This document shows positions 16,163 through 24,466 of a stretch of DNA of 64,000 bases, piece by piece. This stretch comes from Alicyclobacillus fructus (lineage in GTDB: Bacteria; Bacillota; Bacilli; Alicyclobacillales; Alicyclobacillaceae): assembly GCF_017329605.1 (NCBI RefSeq), contig NZ_JAFMTY010000014.1, positions 1 to 64,000 on the forward strand, written 5' to 3'. Made by a program: the position numbers and the translations under genes. Positions within the stretch are counted from its first letter, which is position 1. Every line of letters begins with the position of its first letter. The notes beneath the pieces are model-generated. The model searched no databases and was not told the DNA's origin. It was given only the letters and a program-made list of their open reading frames with translations.

Positions 16163-17394
16163 GTCGGCATCCCCCACTTCTCCAGCGCCTGTCGGAGCGC
16201 CGGGCGATCCTTCGCGGCCTCCTGAAGCGGCACGCCGTGCTCGACGGCCCAGATGGCGTCGAAAAATGCGCGACCGCCCATGCGCGCGCCGCCCGGGTGG
16301 CCGTGAATGCCGCCGCCGGCGTTCAGGACGAGATCGACGCCGAAATCGTGGTACAAGCGCGGGACAAGGCCTGGGTAAATGCCCGCGGACGGAGCGGGTA
16401 GAACGGGCTTGTGCGGCCCATCGGCGCGCAGATGCTCCACGAGGCGGCGCGTGGGCTCGGCTCCGAGTGTCACGCTTCCGTACATGGACGGGAAGATGCC
16501 GATGTCCGCCCCCGCCAGCCGCATGAGCTGCCCGAGCACGATGTCTGCCGCAATACCGTAGTTGGGCGATCCGTACAGCGCACCCGACACGGCCGGATGA
16601 GCCAGGATGGGCACGTGGACCTCGGGATCGCGGGCGAGATCGGCCACCACGTCGTAGCCGTACGCGACGACGTTCACAAGCAGCGCGCCGGCACCGAGCT
16701 CCGCGAGGCGACGGGCGCGATCGCGCAAGGCGTGCACGGGCCCCGTGAGATTGACCGCATAGGCGGTCTGCCGCCCGGTGCGCTGCGCCACCTGGCGCGC
16801 CTTTTCGGCGTAGGCCTGCACGCGCTCCTCGGGCGTCGCGTACGCCTCGGTGAAGAAAATCTCGTCGTCCTTGACGAGATCGACGCCGCCCTCCGCCTGT
16901 TCGCCGAACGCCTCGACGAGTTCGTCCAGACGGAGCCCTGCGCAAGCCTTGAAGATGCTCATGACGAGCGGACGGCCGTGCGCGCCAAGCCTCTGCCTGA
17001 CGCCCTCCACGCCGAACTTGGGCCCGGGGAACTGTCGAACGAGGACTTCCGGCAGCTGCAGGCGTTCGAGCCGGATCTCGCCGTCCATGGACAGCTTGCC
17101 AAACACCGTGACGAGGAGCGATGCGAACGTGCCATTCAAATTCGCCACAGGATAGGCGATGTCGATCTCGGCGATGACCTCGCCCTCCGGCATCTCGTCC
17201 AAGACGCGAATGTCCTCGACGCGGCCGCAGTGCCTCGCCACCTCGGCCCGGCGCGCCGCGGGAAGGTCCGTCCACGAGCCGATGGTCAGGCCCACGGCGA
17301 TGCCCTCGGCTCTCGCCTGAAGCTTCTCATTGCGATCCCGCAACCGGTAGGTGGCGACCACCGCGTCGCCCGGCAGGGAATCCTGATTCAACAT
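16159..17394 (-). CDS. mtnW: 2,3-diketo-5-methylthiopentyl-1-phosphate enolase (RuBisCO-like protein)
   Basis: A 411-aa form IV RuBisCO-like enzyme that enolises the diketone in methionine salvage; it does not fix CO2. The Mg-binding segment is GGVDLVKDDE, with carbamylatable Lys175 and Asp177/Glu178. GGGIHGHPGG near the C-terminus is the phosphate-binding loop. The start ATG 17394 follows GAGGTG; an in-frame extension to 17478 lacks family similarity and crosses the predicted -10 box. First gene of mtnW-mtnX-mtnB. No SAM riboswitch was recognised upstream. A TATAAT at 17470-17475 without a good -35 is the only promoter candidate. Confidence 0.94.
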   Translation of the reverse strand: MLNQDSLPGDAVVATYRLRDRNEKLQARAEGIAVGLTIGSWTDLPAARRAEVARHCGRVEDIRVLDEMPEGEVIAEIDIAYPVANLNGTFASLLVTVFGKLSMDGEIRLERLQLPEVLVRQFPGPKFGVEGVRQRLGAHGRPLVMSIFKACAGLRLDELVEAFGEQAEGGVDLVKDDEIFFTEAYATPEERVQAYAEKARQVAQRTGRQTAYAVNLTGPVHALRDRARRLAELGAGALLVNVVAYGYDVVADLARDPEVHVPILAHPAVSGALYGSPNYGIAADIVLGQLMRLAGADIGIFPSMYGSVTLGAEPTRRLVEHLRADGPHKPVLPAPSAGIYPGLVPRLYHDFGVDLVLNAGGGIHGHPGGARMGGRAFFDAIWAVEHGVPLQEAAKDRPALRQALEKWGMPT

Positions 17395-17437
17395 CTCGTC
17401 GCACCTCATTTCTCCAACGTGGAAGTCCGCCCGAGCG

Positions 17438-17560
17438 TCATCCACAGACCTGTGGGCAATCCAACCGCCATTATACACAAGCCGGATCGCGCATCACACG
17501 TGGTTTTCCACAGCGACCTGTGGATATTGGGGATAATATTGTGGATTGTCCTGTGGACAG
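17438..17560. promoter_or_regulatory. DnaA-box-like cluster in the mtnW/lipoprotein intergenic region
   Basis: TCATCCACA (17438-17446), TTTTCCACA (17504-17512) and TGTGGATAT (17519-17527) each differ from the TTATCCACA consensus at one base. TGTGGATTG (17540-17548) and TGTGGACAG (17552-17560) differ at two. They flank the TATAAT of mtnW at 17470-17475, so DnaA binding could influence mtnW or the divergent lipoprotein gene. Confidence 0.4.
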
Positions 17561-17677
17561 CAGGCCAGCTCGGACCGGCAGCGGATGCACCGCTTCCCGC
17601 GGCGCGAGATGTCACGCTCGCTCCCTTCGACACGTCTTATGGGCAGCAAGATCACAAAACCTAAGGGGGTCCATCCC

Positions 17678-18730
17678 ATGCGCACCGGATGGCAATCGAC
17701 GAAGCGTGTACGAAAGGCGGCTCCGCTCGTCGCCGCCGCAGTCATGGCAACCTCTCTCGCAGGATGCGGGGCGCCCGCTGCTCCGCAAAACCAGGCGTCA
17801 GGAGCAGGAGCGCCCGCACAGAGCTCGGCCCAAACAGCCAACCTGACACCCACCAACGAGCCGTCGACGTCGACAAATCGCGCAACATCGGGCGCCCGCG
17901 TGCCTCAGAATGCCGTTTCGTCTGACGTCGCGCAGCCATCCCCATCTGCCATGGAGTCCCTCATTCTCGACACGATGAGCGCGGCGCGGCAAGGGAAGCT
18001 GCCCGGCATCCCGTTTCGCGATCAGATGAACATCGAACAGGTATCGAGTGCATGGGGCAAGCCGTCCCAGATGAGCGGCGCCGGCGCGGGCGTCTACGCC
18101 ACCTACGCAAGCCGCGGCGTCGCCTTTGGACTCAACCAGGGCGATCAGATCTTTGACGTCCGCTCCTACGCGAGCTCATTCCGCCAGCTCACGTACGGCG
18201 AAATCGTGGGCGCGCTCGGCGCTCCGGGGACAGTGCGATACACGCAGACGTCCTACATCTACCTGTACCCTGCGGGGCCTGAGTATCAGCTCCTCTGGGT
18301 GTTCCCGCGCATGAAAGACGGAAGCCGCGGTCCCACGGTCGATCACGTCTCCGTCTTTTGGCCCCGCGGAACCATCGATATGATGGCGGCGACGCAACCC
18401 GCGCCCTCGGTGGCGATTGACCGAAAGCCGGTCGCGGGAAGCAACAGCTTCACGTTTCACATCGTGCAGGCGCCGAAAGGGTATCAGTTGGAAGAACTGA
18501 TTTGGCTTCCGTCTCATGGGGACGCCGTCGTGAACACGTGGACACAGGCCGTGGCGCGCGCAGCCGCCGGGGCCACCAATCCAGGCTTCCTTGTCTCTCC
18601 GTCTCACTCGACCTTCACGTTCCGGTACTCACCGGAGATGCGCGGCCAAACCGGCCAGGTGGAAGTGATTTACCAAGCGACGTCCGGCGCGGCCATGATC
18701 GGCAACAGCCCGTCCTTCCGGCTCGAATGA
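17678..18730 (+). CDS. DUF4309 (YjgB-like) lipoprotein
   Basis: A 350-aa exported lipoprotein. ATG 17678 follows AAGGGGGT. The signal peptide ends in SLAGCG with Cys30. A low-complexity Ala/Ser/Thr/Gln linker (about 31-85) precedes a globular domain. The domain matches DUF4309: GKLPGIPFRDQMNIEQVSSA, ITYGEIV-like LTYGEIVGALGAPGTVRY, then YQLLWVFP and DHVSVFWPRG. A C-terminal beta domain (about 250-350) follows. B. subtilis YjgB is a sigma-B-linked exported protein of unknown function. The gene is divergent from mtnW. Confidence 0.75.
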   Translation: MRTGWQSTKRVRKAAPLVAAAVMATSLAGCGAPAAPQNQASGAGAPAQSSAQTANLTPTNEPSTSTNRATSGARVPQNAVSSDVAQPSPSAMESLILDTMSAARQGKLPGIPFRDQMNIEQVSSAWGKPSQMSGAGAGVYATYASRGVAFGLNQGDQIFDVRSYASSFRQLTYGEIVGALGAPGTVRYTQTSYIYLYPAGPEYQLLWVFPRMKDGSRGPTVDHVSVFWPRGTIDMMAATQPAPSVAIDRKPVAGSNSFTFHIVQAPKGYQLEELIWLPSHGDAVVNTWTQAVARAAAGATNPGFLVSPSHSTFTFRYSPEMRGQTGQVEVIYQATSGAAMIGNSPSFRLE

Positions 18731-18755
18731 CGTCGAAATCCACACGCGCGGCCTA

Positions 18756-18784
18756 TAGACAAATGCCGGGCGGAATTCTACGAT
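18756..18784 (+). promoter_or_regulatory. Promoter of mtnD
   Basis: TAGACA (18756-18761) and TACGAT (18779-18784) are separated by 17 bp. They lie about 60 bp upstream of the mtnD start and downstream of the lipoprotein stop, so mtnD is probably transcribed on its own. Confidence 0.5.
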
Positions 18785-18841
18785 ATACAGCAAGCCCGAC
18801 GTTTTGGATCGGCGCATCTGGAGAAAAGGAGGTCGGCGCGG

Positions 18842-19384
18842 TTGGCCTACGTGCGCATTCGCAACACCGGTGAGGAAATTCGCGGAGAAGATCGGGTTCG
18901 GGAGTTTCTGAACCAGAACGAAGTCTATTACGATCACTGGGACGTCAACAGGAGACTTCCGGAGTCTTTGAAGGGCAAGTTCGATCTCTCGGACGCGGAG
19001 AAGGAAGAGATTCTGCAGGCCCTGCAGGAAGAGATCCAGGATTTGAGCCGCAAACGCGGCTACGTGAAGTGGGACGTCATTTCGCTGTCGGAGTCGACGC
19101 CGAACCTGGAGGAGTTGCTCAAGAAGTTCGAGCAAGTGCACACGCACACGGAGGACGAGGTCCGCGCCATCGTCTCGGGAAGCGGCATCTTCATCATCAA
19201 AGGGAAAGACGGCGGCTATTTTGACGTCGTCCTGAGCGCTGGCGACGTCATCTCCGTTCCGGAAGGCAACCCGCACTTCTTCACGCTGACGGAAGAGCGA
19301 AAGGTCGTGGCGGTGCGCCTGTTCATCGATCCAGCGGGCTGGGTGGCTCACCCGTACGAGGATCCGGCGTTTCAACAGGCGTGA
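18842..19384 (+). CDS. mtnD: Acireductone dioxygenase
   Basis: A 180-aa cupin metalloenzyme oxidising acireductone to the methionine precursor ketoacid (Fe form) or to off-pathway products (Ni form). Metal ligands are H100, H102 and E106 in VHTHTEDE, plus H145 in GNPHFF. Start TTG 18842 follows AAGGAGG and gives the canonical N-terminus. It stands apart from mtnWXB, on the opposite strand, with its own promoter and terminator. Together the four genes cover the pathway from methylthioribulose-1-P onward; mtnA and mtnK are not in the window. Confidence 0.95.
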   Translation: MAYVRIRNTGEEIRGEDRVREFLNQNEVYYDHWDVNRRLPESLKGKFDLSDAEKEEILQALQEEIQDLSRKRGYVKWDVISLSESTPNLEELLKKFEQVHTHTEDEVRAIVSGSGIFIIKGKDGGYFDVVLSAGDVISVPEGNPHFFTLTEERKVVAVRLFIDPAGWVAHPYEDPAFQQA

Positions 19385-19399
19385 TCGCGCACATGACCG

Positions 19400-19424
19400 G
19401 GCGGCCGACAAGGCCGCCTTGTTT
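19400..19424 (+). terminator. Terminator after mtnD
   Basis: Stem GGCGGCC/GGCCGCC with a 5-nt loop is followed by TTGTTTG on the plus strand, 16 bp beyond the mtnD stop. Confidence 0.65.
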
Positions 19425-19526
19425 GTGTTCGCTCGAGAAGGTCCCTCGAAAGCGTCCTCCTGCTTGCGGCGAAGGAGCGGAAAGGGCGCACGGCGGCCCG
19501 GCCAAGCCGCCGGCGCCCCTCGCGCC

Positions 19527-19637
19527 TCAGCAGGAAGCCGTGGCAACCGGCCCAGCCGGAACGAAGAGGAAGAACAGCACGAAGATGATCAGGAACACGA
19601 CCGCCCAACGGGTGTACCCGCCAAACACACCGTACAT
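19527..19637 (-). CDS. YjcZ-like small hydrophobic protein (36 aa)
   Basis: ATG 19637 lies behind a strong GAAGGAGG. The product starts MYGVFGGYTRWAVVFLIIFV and continues LFFLFVPAGP with a short tail: a Gly/Tyr-rich N-terminus followed by one membrane helix. Composition and length resemble YjcZ-family spore-associated proteins, but the similarity is by pattern only. Confidence 0.65.
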   Translation of the reverse strand: MYGVFGGYTRWAVVFLIIFVLFFLFVPAGPVATASC

Positions 19638-19749
19638 CGACACCAGCCTCCTTCTGTGCAAGCGTTCGCTATACGGTATGTGGCGGATTTCGCGCCGGCC
19701 TAGACGACCGCCCGGTTTCGGCAAGATGGGCCATGGCCCATGTGGCGCT

Positions 19750-20373
19750 TCACCGCGGTTCGATCCCGCTCCACAGCAGATCGACGACTTGGCTTGCCAG
19801 CCATTCGATCACGTCCTCGCCTCCGCCTCGCCGCTCGACCTCCAGTTTGGCCATGGCGAGCGTCGCCAGGTAGGCGCGCGCGGCAAACGGCGCGTCGATG
19901 GCGCGCAGGTGTCCGCGCTCCGCTTCCGCCTGGAATTCATCCGCAATCACCTGAATCAGGCGCTCCTCCGCTTCCCGCAAATCCTTCAATTGTTCCGCCT
20001 TGAGCACGGCCTGGCTTCCCCGCATGATGTGATTCATGTCGAGCGTGGCGTCGATGCCAAGCCGCGTCCGCGTCAATTGGAGAAGCCGATCGCGCAGAGG
20101 CCCCGGTCCCCGCAGAATGGAACGCGTGCGCTCGCGGGACATCTGCATGACAAAGAGCATCGCCTGATGGAACAGGCCGGTCTTCGAACGGTAGTAGTAG
20201 TACACCACGGCCTTCGTCACCCCGGCCCTCGCCGCAATCTGGTCCATGGACACGGCGGCGTATCCGTCCTCCATGAAGCAGTGGGCGGCGGCCCGGAGAA
20301 TCTTCTGCGCCGTCGGCTCGTCCACCTCAACGAGCGGCGGCCGGCCGGGGCGGCGGGATTGCGCGTTGGACAT
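19750..20373 (-). CDS. TetR-family transcriptional regulator
   Basis: A 207-aa repressor with an N-terminal TetR helix-turn-helix (ILRAAAHCFMEDGYAAVSMDQ, then AARAGVTKAVVYYYYRSKTGLF, about residues 22-65) and a helical ligand-binding domain. ATG 20373 follows AAGGTGAG; a GTG at 20382 is also in frame. No adjacent target gene is obvious: tRNA genes lie upstream and the YjcZ-like gene downstream. The ligand is unknown. Confidence 0.85.
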   Translation of the reverse strand: MSNAQSRRPGRPPLVEVDEPTAQKILRAAAHCFMEDGYAAVSMDQIAARAGVTKAVVYYYYRSKTGLFHQAMLFVMQMSRERTRSILRGPGPLRDRLLQLTRTRLGIDATLDMNHIMRGSQAVLKAEQLKDLREAEERLIQVIADEFQAEAERGHLRAIDAPFAARAYLATLAMAKLEVERRGGGEDVIEWLASQVVDLLWSGIEPR

Positions 20374-20490
20374 CCATCTCACCTTCTCGTCCCACCAGGT
20401 CGCTTTCGATGGTAGCGAAGTTGGTGCAATCGCGCAAAGCGCGCCCCCAATGCGAAAGGGCCGCCCGATTGGGCGACCCTTCTCGTTCTT

Positions 20491-20567
20491 TGGCGGAGCC
20501 GACGGGATTCGAACCCGCGATCTCCTGCGTGACAGGCAGGCATGTTAGGCCTCTACACCACGGCTCC
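20491..20567 (-). tRNA. tRNA-Asp (anticodon GTC)
   Basis: Acceptor stem GGAGCCG/CGGCTCC, T-arm CGGGTTCGAATCCCG and anticodon loop CTGTCAC on a CCTGC/GCAGG stem give anticodon GTC. The discriminator G and CCA are encoded. It lies 3 bp from tRNA-fMet on the same strand, so they are likely cotranscribed. Confidence 0.97.
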
Positions 20568-20570
20568 ATG

Positions 20571-20647
20571 TGGTTGCGGGGGCAGGACTCGAACCTGCGA
20601 CCTTCGGGTTATGAGCCCGACGAGCTGCCAACTGCTCCACCCCGCGA
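20571..20647 (-). tRNA. Initiator tRNA-fMet (anticodon CAT)
   Basis: Anticodon loop CTCATAA sits on a stem with three consecutive G-C pairs (GGG/CCC). The first acceptor position is C facing A (CGCGGGG/CCCCGCA), an unpaired 1-72 end. Both are hallmarks of the bacterial initiator tRNA. CCA is encoded. Confidence 0.95.
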
Positions 20648-20710
20648 TATTCATCGTCGCTCGCCTAACGCGGCGAACGCTTTAGACTATAACACAGCAT
20701 TCCCTTCTCG

Positions 20711-20932
20711 TCAAGCGCCATTCGGCCCATCCAATTCAATTTCCAGCAGCGGTTCCGGTTCGAACGGCCGGTTCTCGGCCTGCCGTTCCGCGAGAAACCG
20801 CCGGATCTGCTGCTTCACGTCCTGCACCGCGTGTCCCTTGTTCTGCCGCAGCGCCCGGCACATCGGGATTTCCGCGCAGGTCGCCAGGTACATGCCGTCC
20901 GGCATCCGAAACGTCGAGATGTGAAGCTTCAC
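20711..20932 (-). CDS. Small hypothetical protein, HicB-like pattern (73 aa)
   Basis: GTG 20932 follows GGGAGTGAG. The product reads MKLHISTFRMPDGMYLATCA, then EIPMCRALRQNKGHAVQDVKQQIRRFL and a polar tail. The strand-strand-helix pattern with an EIP...A...VKQQI core resembles HicB/UPF0150-type domains, but no HicA partner is adjacent. Function unknown. It lies between the tRNA-fMet gene and the next small gene on the same strand. Confidence 0.5.
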   Translation of the reverse strand: MKLHISTFRMPDGMYLATCAEIPMCRALRQNKGHAVQDVKQQIRRFLAERQAENRPFEPEPLLEIELDGPNGA

Positions 20933-20995
20933 GCCACTCACTCCCCATCCCGCATTGTACCGAAGCTCGCGCCGAATCGCCACCTCGCCGCCGGA

Positions 20996-21310
20996 CTAGG
21001 CCAAATGAACGCGCACGATGTCCTCGCCGCGGATGTCGCAGAGCGCAAGCGTCCGATTGACGTCCTCGACGAGCTCCTGCAGAATCTCGCCGCGCTCGTC
21101 CTCTCCCAAGGCCGGATCCACTTCGATCACCTGGTTCACGAGCAGATGAATCGAATCCACTTTCGCCGGCCGAATGTGCACCGAGCGATCGCGCCGCCGC
21201 TGCAGATGATGCACGCAGATGCGTTGCACGAGACAGACGATGAGCTGCCGCTCTCGCTCGGTGAGCCCGTGTTCCGGGTGTCGAAGTTGCAACTGCAATA
21301 GGTCGGCCAT
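20996..21310 (-). CDS. Hypothetical cytoplasmic protein (104 aa)
   Basis: ATG 21310 lies behind AAGGGG. The 104-aa product (MADLLQLQLRHPEHGLTERE at the start, VHLA at the end) is helical, rich in Glu, Arg and His, and without membrane or signal segments. The segment RICVHHLQRRRDRSVHIRP is strongly basic, followed by an acidic stretch. I do not recognise a family. It lies upstream of the HicB-like gene on the same strand; the frame extends further upstream without a better start. Confidence 0.5.
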   Translation of the reverse strand: MADLLQLQLRHPEHGLTERERQLIVCLVQRICVHHLQRRRDRSVHIRPAKVDSIHLLVNQVIEVDPALGEDERGEILQELVEDVNRTLALCDIRGEDIVRVHLA

Positions 21311-21444
21311 GCGTCGAAGCCCCTTGTCGGCAAACCAATCTCCATTCTCTCTCGATTCTACAAGAAACCTGAACCGAATGTCTCGTGGTGATTGTTTCCG
21401 ATCGCATGGCCGCCAAGCCCGTCGAACCGCCCGCCCATTTCGAC

Positions 21445-21774
21445 TCAGTGATGGTAGATGGCCGCGCCGATGATGAAGAGGATGGTGGCAACCACCCATC
21501 CCGTCAACCGGCGCGATCGCTTCGAGGCGGGGGACGTCAAGACGTGCAGGAGGATCACCGCCACAACCATGATGATGGGGTGCAAAATGAACGACCAACC
21601 CGGCCTGCGCAGGATCCACGTGATGATGCCGAACAGAACCTGCAGGTCAAACAGTCCAATGACGATGCCGCGCAGCGCCCGCGGAAGTCCGCGCTGTGTC
21701 GCGAGCTCCCATCCCGTCGCGAGGATGGCGAGGATGATGAGGATCACGCCAAAGATCATGTGAATGTGGCCCAT
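21445..21774 (-). CDS. Small multi-span membrane protein (109 aa)
   Basis: ATG 21774 lies 9 bp behind GGAGGAGG. The product MGHIHMIFGVILIILAILAT... has about four hydrophobic segments, with histidines near segment ends (GHIHMIF, LHPIIM, LLH, IYHH). That placement is reminiscent of small haem-binding or cytochrome b561-like proteins, but is not proof. It is transcribed divergently from the YkuS-like gene. Function unknown. Confidence 0.65.
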   Translation of the reverse strand: MGHIHMIFGVILIILAILATGWELATQRGLPRALRGIVIGLFDLQVLFGIITWILRRPGWSFILHPIIMVVAVILLHVLTSPASKRSRRLTGWVVATILFIIGAAIYHH

Positions 21775-21870
21775 CTGGGTTTCACCTCCTCCATGGGCAA
21801 AACCGCGCCCGCATATTTTCGATTCGGCCTCAAACACTATGCCCTGAAGGAACTCAAGGAGGGATGCGTC

Positions 21871-22110
21871 ATGAAAGCCGTGGCTGTGGAACCTGGTTTG
21901 ACGCCCGTGAAAGAGTACCTTCAGAGCCAGGGGTGCCAGGTGGTCGACATGTCCTCCCACGTGGAGCCTTCGGTGGGCGCCGTCGTGATCACCGGACTCG
22001 ACAAAAACCTCATGGGGATGCAGAGCGCCATCCAGCAGGTCCCCGTCATCTCGGCGGACGGCCTGTCGCCAGAGGCTGTGTACGATCGCGTCAAGGACTA
22101 CCTCCAATAA
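21871..22110 (+). CDS. UPF0180 (YkuS-like) family protein
   Basis: ATG 21871 lies behind GGAGGGATG. The 79-aa product begins MKAVAVEPGLTPVKEYLQSQ and has VVDMSSHVEPSVGAVVITGLDKNLMGMQ and DGLSPEAVYDRVKDYL. This matches the small UPF0180 family of Firmicutes (B. subtilis YkuS), whose function is not known. Length is typical. Confidence 0.8.
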   Translation: MKAVAVEPGLTPVKEYLQSQGCQVVDMSSHVEPSVGAVVITGLDKNLMGMQSAIQQVPVISADGLSPEAVYDRVKDYLQ

Positions 22111-22128
22111 TGCGAAGCTCATTCGCCC

Positions 22129-22156
22129 GTGAGGCAGGGGATGTCCCCTGCCTCAC
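22129..22156. terminator. Hairpin between convergent YkuS-like gene and glucokinase
   Basis: A perfect 13-bp inverted repeat (GTGAGGCAGGGGA/TCCCCTGCCTCAC) with a 2-nt loop lies between the two converging genes and covers the glucokinase stop. No long T-run follows, but the position suggests a bidirectional transcription end. Confidence 0.55.
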
Positions 22157-23094
22157 AAGCTTTCAATGTCCTGCAACACCAGCCGGGCCGCCCCCAGGAC
22201 GCCAGCCTGATCGCCCAACTTGGCCGGCACCAGTCTGCAGGCGCGCGCGACGCGGGCCAAAGCCTCGCGTTGAAACGCCGCGCGCAGCGGCTCCATGAGC
22301 TGATCTCCCGCATTGACGAGCCCGCCCGCGACGACGATCACGTCCGGATTCAGGATGTTGGCCACGACCGCGAGCCCGACCGCCAACCAGTGAATCATCT
22401 CGTCGACGACCGCCTGCGCCGCCGCATCGCCCTCGGCGGCCAGCGCGAACACCTCTTTCGCCGTGAGCTCGCCGCCGCTCGGGCTCTTCACGCCAGCCTG
22501 CACGGCGTGGCGCACGAGCGCAGTCGCCGAAGCGAGGGTTTCGAGGCAGCCGCGATGGCCGCAATTGCACAGCTCGCCGCCGTTCTTCACCATGATGTGA
22601 CCGATTTCACCAGCCATCGTCGAAGCGCCGCGGTGAATGCGCCCGCCGATGACAATGCCGCCGCCGACACCCGTCCCAAGCGTCACGCAGAGCGCCGTGT
22701 GCGCATTCTTGCCCGCGCCGAGCCACACCTCGCCGAGCGCCGCGACGTTGGCGTCGTTGTCCACGCGAACAGGTTTGTCTAGCGAAGACGCAAGCAGATC
22801 GGCTAGCGGAACATCCCGCCAGTGCAAATTGACCGCTTCCTCCACCCAACCGCGCTCCACGTCCAGAAAGCCCGCCATGCCCACGCCCGCGCCCGCGACC
22901 GAGTCCCACGCCACGGACGCCTCGTCCGCCATGGAGCGGGCCTCTGCGCCGACCGTGCGGGAGAAGGCCTCCGGCCCCCGCTCGGGGGCCGTGGGGATGG
23001 ACCTGTCCGCCCATACGCGGCCATCGCCGTCCACGATGGCCAATTTCACGTTGGTACCGCCGATGTCGATGCCAAGCGCAAGCTTCTGTTCCAT
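22153..23094 (-). CDS. glcK: ROK-family glucokinase
   Basis: A 313-aa sugar kinase phosphorylating glucose with ATP. N-terminal phosphate-binding motif LGIDIGGTNVKLAI, catalytic-type DNDAN (Asp113), TLGTGVGGG, and the ROK zinc motif formed by His166 (EIGH) with C176-N-C178-GHRG-C183. Full length, no HTH, so a kinase rather than a NagC/XylR repressor. It lies 23 bp downstream of pgi: the two enzymes would convert glucose to fructose-6-phosphate. Confidence 0.92.
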   Translation of the reverse strand: MEQKLALGIDIGGTNVKLAIVDGDGRVWADRSIPTAPERGPEAFSRTVGAEARSMADEASVAWDSVAGAGVGMAGFLDVERGWVEEAVNLHWRDVPLADLLASSLDKPVRVDNDANVAALGEVWLGAGKNAHTALCVTLGTGVGGGIVIGGRIHRGASTMAGEIGHIMVKNGGELCNCGHRGCLETLASATALVRHAVQAGVKSPSGGELTAKEVFALAAEGDAAAQAVVDEMIHWLAVGLAVVANILNPDVIVVAGGLVNAGDQLMEPLRAAFQREALARVARACRLVPAKLGDQAGVLGAARLVLQDIESL

Positions 23095-23117
23095 CCGTTG
23101 CCCCTTCTCCTTGTCAC

Positions 23118-24392
23118 TTACGCCTTCAAGCGCGATCGCATTTCGTTCTTGTAAGCCTCGACGCCCGGCTGATCGAACGGATTGGTTCCCATGAGATACC
23201 CGCCGACCGCGCAGGCCACCTCAAAGAAATACACCAGCTCGCCATAGAGCGACTCCGGATCGCCCTTCGCACGAATCAACAGGTTCGGCACACCGGCCTC
23301 GCTGTGCGCCACCATCACCGACTCGATGGCCACCTCCTGCAGCCGAGAGAACGGGACGCCGTCGAGATACGCGTTCTTCTCATCCAGGCCCGCTGGAACC
23401 ACCAGATCCGGCGCGTCCGACAGGTGCACATCGAGGACCGTTTCCACGAGGATCTTGCGCGCGTCCTGCACGTACTGGCCCATGGAGTGAAGATCCGTCG
23501 TGTAGCGCAGCATGGTGGGGAACAGACCGGTGCCGTCCTTGCCCTGGCTCTCGCCAAACAGCTGTTGCCACCAGCCCGCGAAGTCCGCGACGCGCGGCTC
23601 ATACGTGACGAGCGCTTCCGCCACGAACCCCTGTTGATACAGCACGTGGCGCGCGAGGGCGTACTTGACCGCCGGATGATTCTTCACCTCGAGCTTGGAC
23701 AGTTCCTCGCGCATGCGCGCCGCGCCCTCCATCACGCGCTTGTAGTCGATCCCGGCGAGCGCCATCGGCAAAAGCCCGACAGCCGTCAGAACCGAGTACC
23801 TCCCGCCGATGTCGTCCGGGATGGGCAGCGTCACGTACTTCCGCTCGTCCGCGAACTGGCGCAGGCTCCCCTTTTCCGCGTCCGTAATGGCGCAGATGCG
23901 GCGATTCGCCTCCTCCACGCCGTACCGCTTCTCGAGGTACTCCCGGAACGTGTGGAACACGGCCGAAGGCTCGAGCGTCGTCCCGGATTTCGACACCACC
24001 ACCAGCGTGACCTCGCGCTTGTCCAGGTACTTGAGCAAGTGCGCGTGGTAGGTCGGGCTCAGCTGTTGGCCCGCAAAAATCACCTCATGCTGACCTTCCG
24101 TGGTGAAGGCGGGCTTCGCCATGGACAGCGCCGACTGCGCGCCCAGGTACGACCCGCCGATGCCGATCACGACCGTCGCATTCGACTTGGCGCGAAAATC
24201 CGCCGCAATGGCGTCCACGTCGCGGTACAGCGCGCCGTGATCCGTCACCGGCCAATCGATCCACCCTTTGCCGAACGCGTCGCGATCGCGGTTATACAGC
24301 TCTCCAAACGCGAACTTGGCCAGAGGCTCGAGTCGCGCCTCGTGTTCTTCCGTGAACCATCTTCTCGCTTTCTCCAGGGACAGTTCGATCAC
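23118..24392 (-). CDS. pgi: Glucose-6-phosphate isomerase
   Basis: A 424-aa glycolytic enzyme interconverting glucose-6-P and fructose-6-P. Key stretches are VIGIGGSYLGAQSAL, VVSKSGTTLEPSAVF (sugar-phosphate-binding SKSGTT) and DDIGGRYSVLTAVGLLP. Start GTG 24392 follows GGAGGGGAAG; the frame extends far upstream without family similarity. The protein is slightly shorter than the ~450-aa Bacillus enzyme. It is followed by glucokinase and preceded by a histidine phosphatase on the same strand. Confidence 0.94.
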   Translation of the reverse strand: MIELSLEKARRWFTEEHEARLEPLAKFAFGELYNRDRDAFGKGWIDWPVTDHGALYRDVDAIAADFRAKSNATVVIGIGGSYLGAQSALSMAKPAFTTEGQHEVIFAGQQLSPTYHAHLLKYLDKREVTLVVVSKSGTTLEPSAVFHTFREYLEKRYGVEEANRRICAITDAEKGSLRQFADERKYVTLPIPDDIGGRYSVLTAVGLLPMALAGIDYKRVMEGAARMREELSKLEVKNHPAVKYALARHVLYQQGFVAEALVTYEPRVADFAGWWQQLFGESQGKDGTGLFPTMLRYTTDLHSMGQYVQDARKILVETVLDVHLSDAPDLVVPAGLDEKNAYLDGVPFSRLQEVAIESVMVAHSEAGVPNLLIRAKGDPESLYGELVYFFEVACAVGGYLMGTNPFDQPGVEAYKNEMRSRLKA

Positions 24393-24466
24393 GTCTTCCC
24401 CTCCTAGCGTCGCGAATCTCCGAAAGTATCTTACCACAACGCGCGGACAAACCATTCCGGCCCGAT

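Noticed and set aside
15488-17275. 595-aa minus-strand frame covering mtnX
   Set aside because: Its first two thirds are an out-of-frame reading of mtnW; mtnX starts at the GTG overlapping the mtnW stop.
15800-17600. Chromosomal replication origin
   Set aside because: DnaA-like boxes are present, but there is no AT-rich unwinding element, dnaA or dnaN; a titration or regulatory site is the more cautious reading.
17395-17690. SAM riboswitch before mtnW
   Set aside because: I looked for the S-box core and a terminator in the leader and saw neither; only TATAAT and DnaA-like boxes are present.
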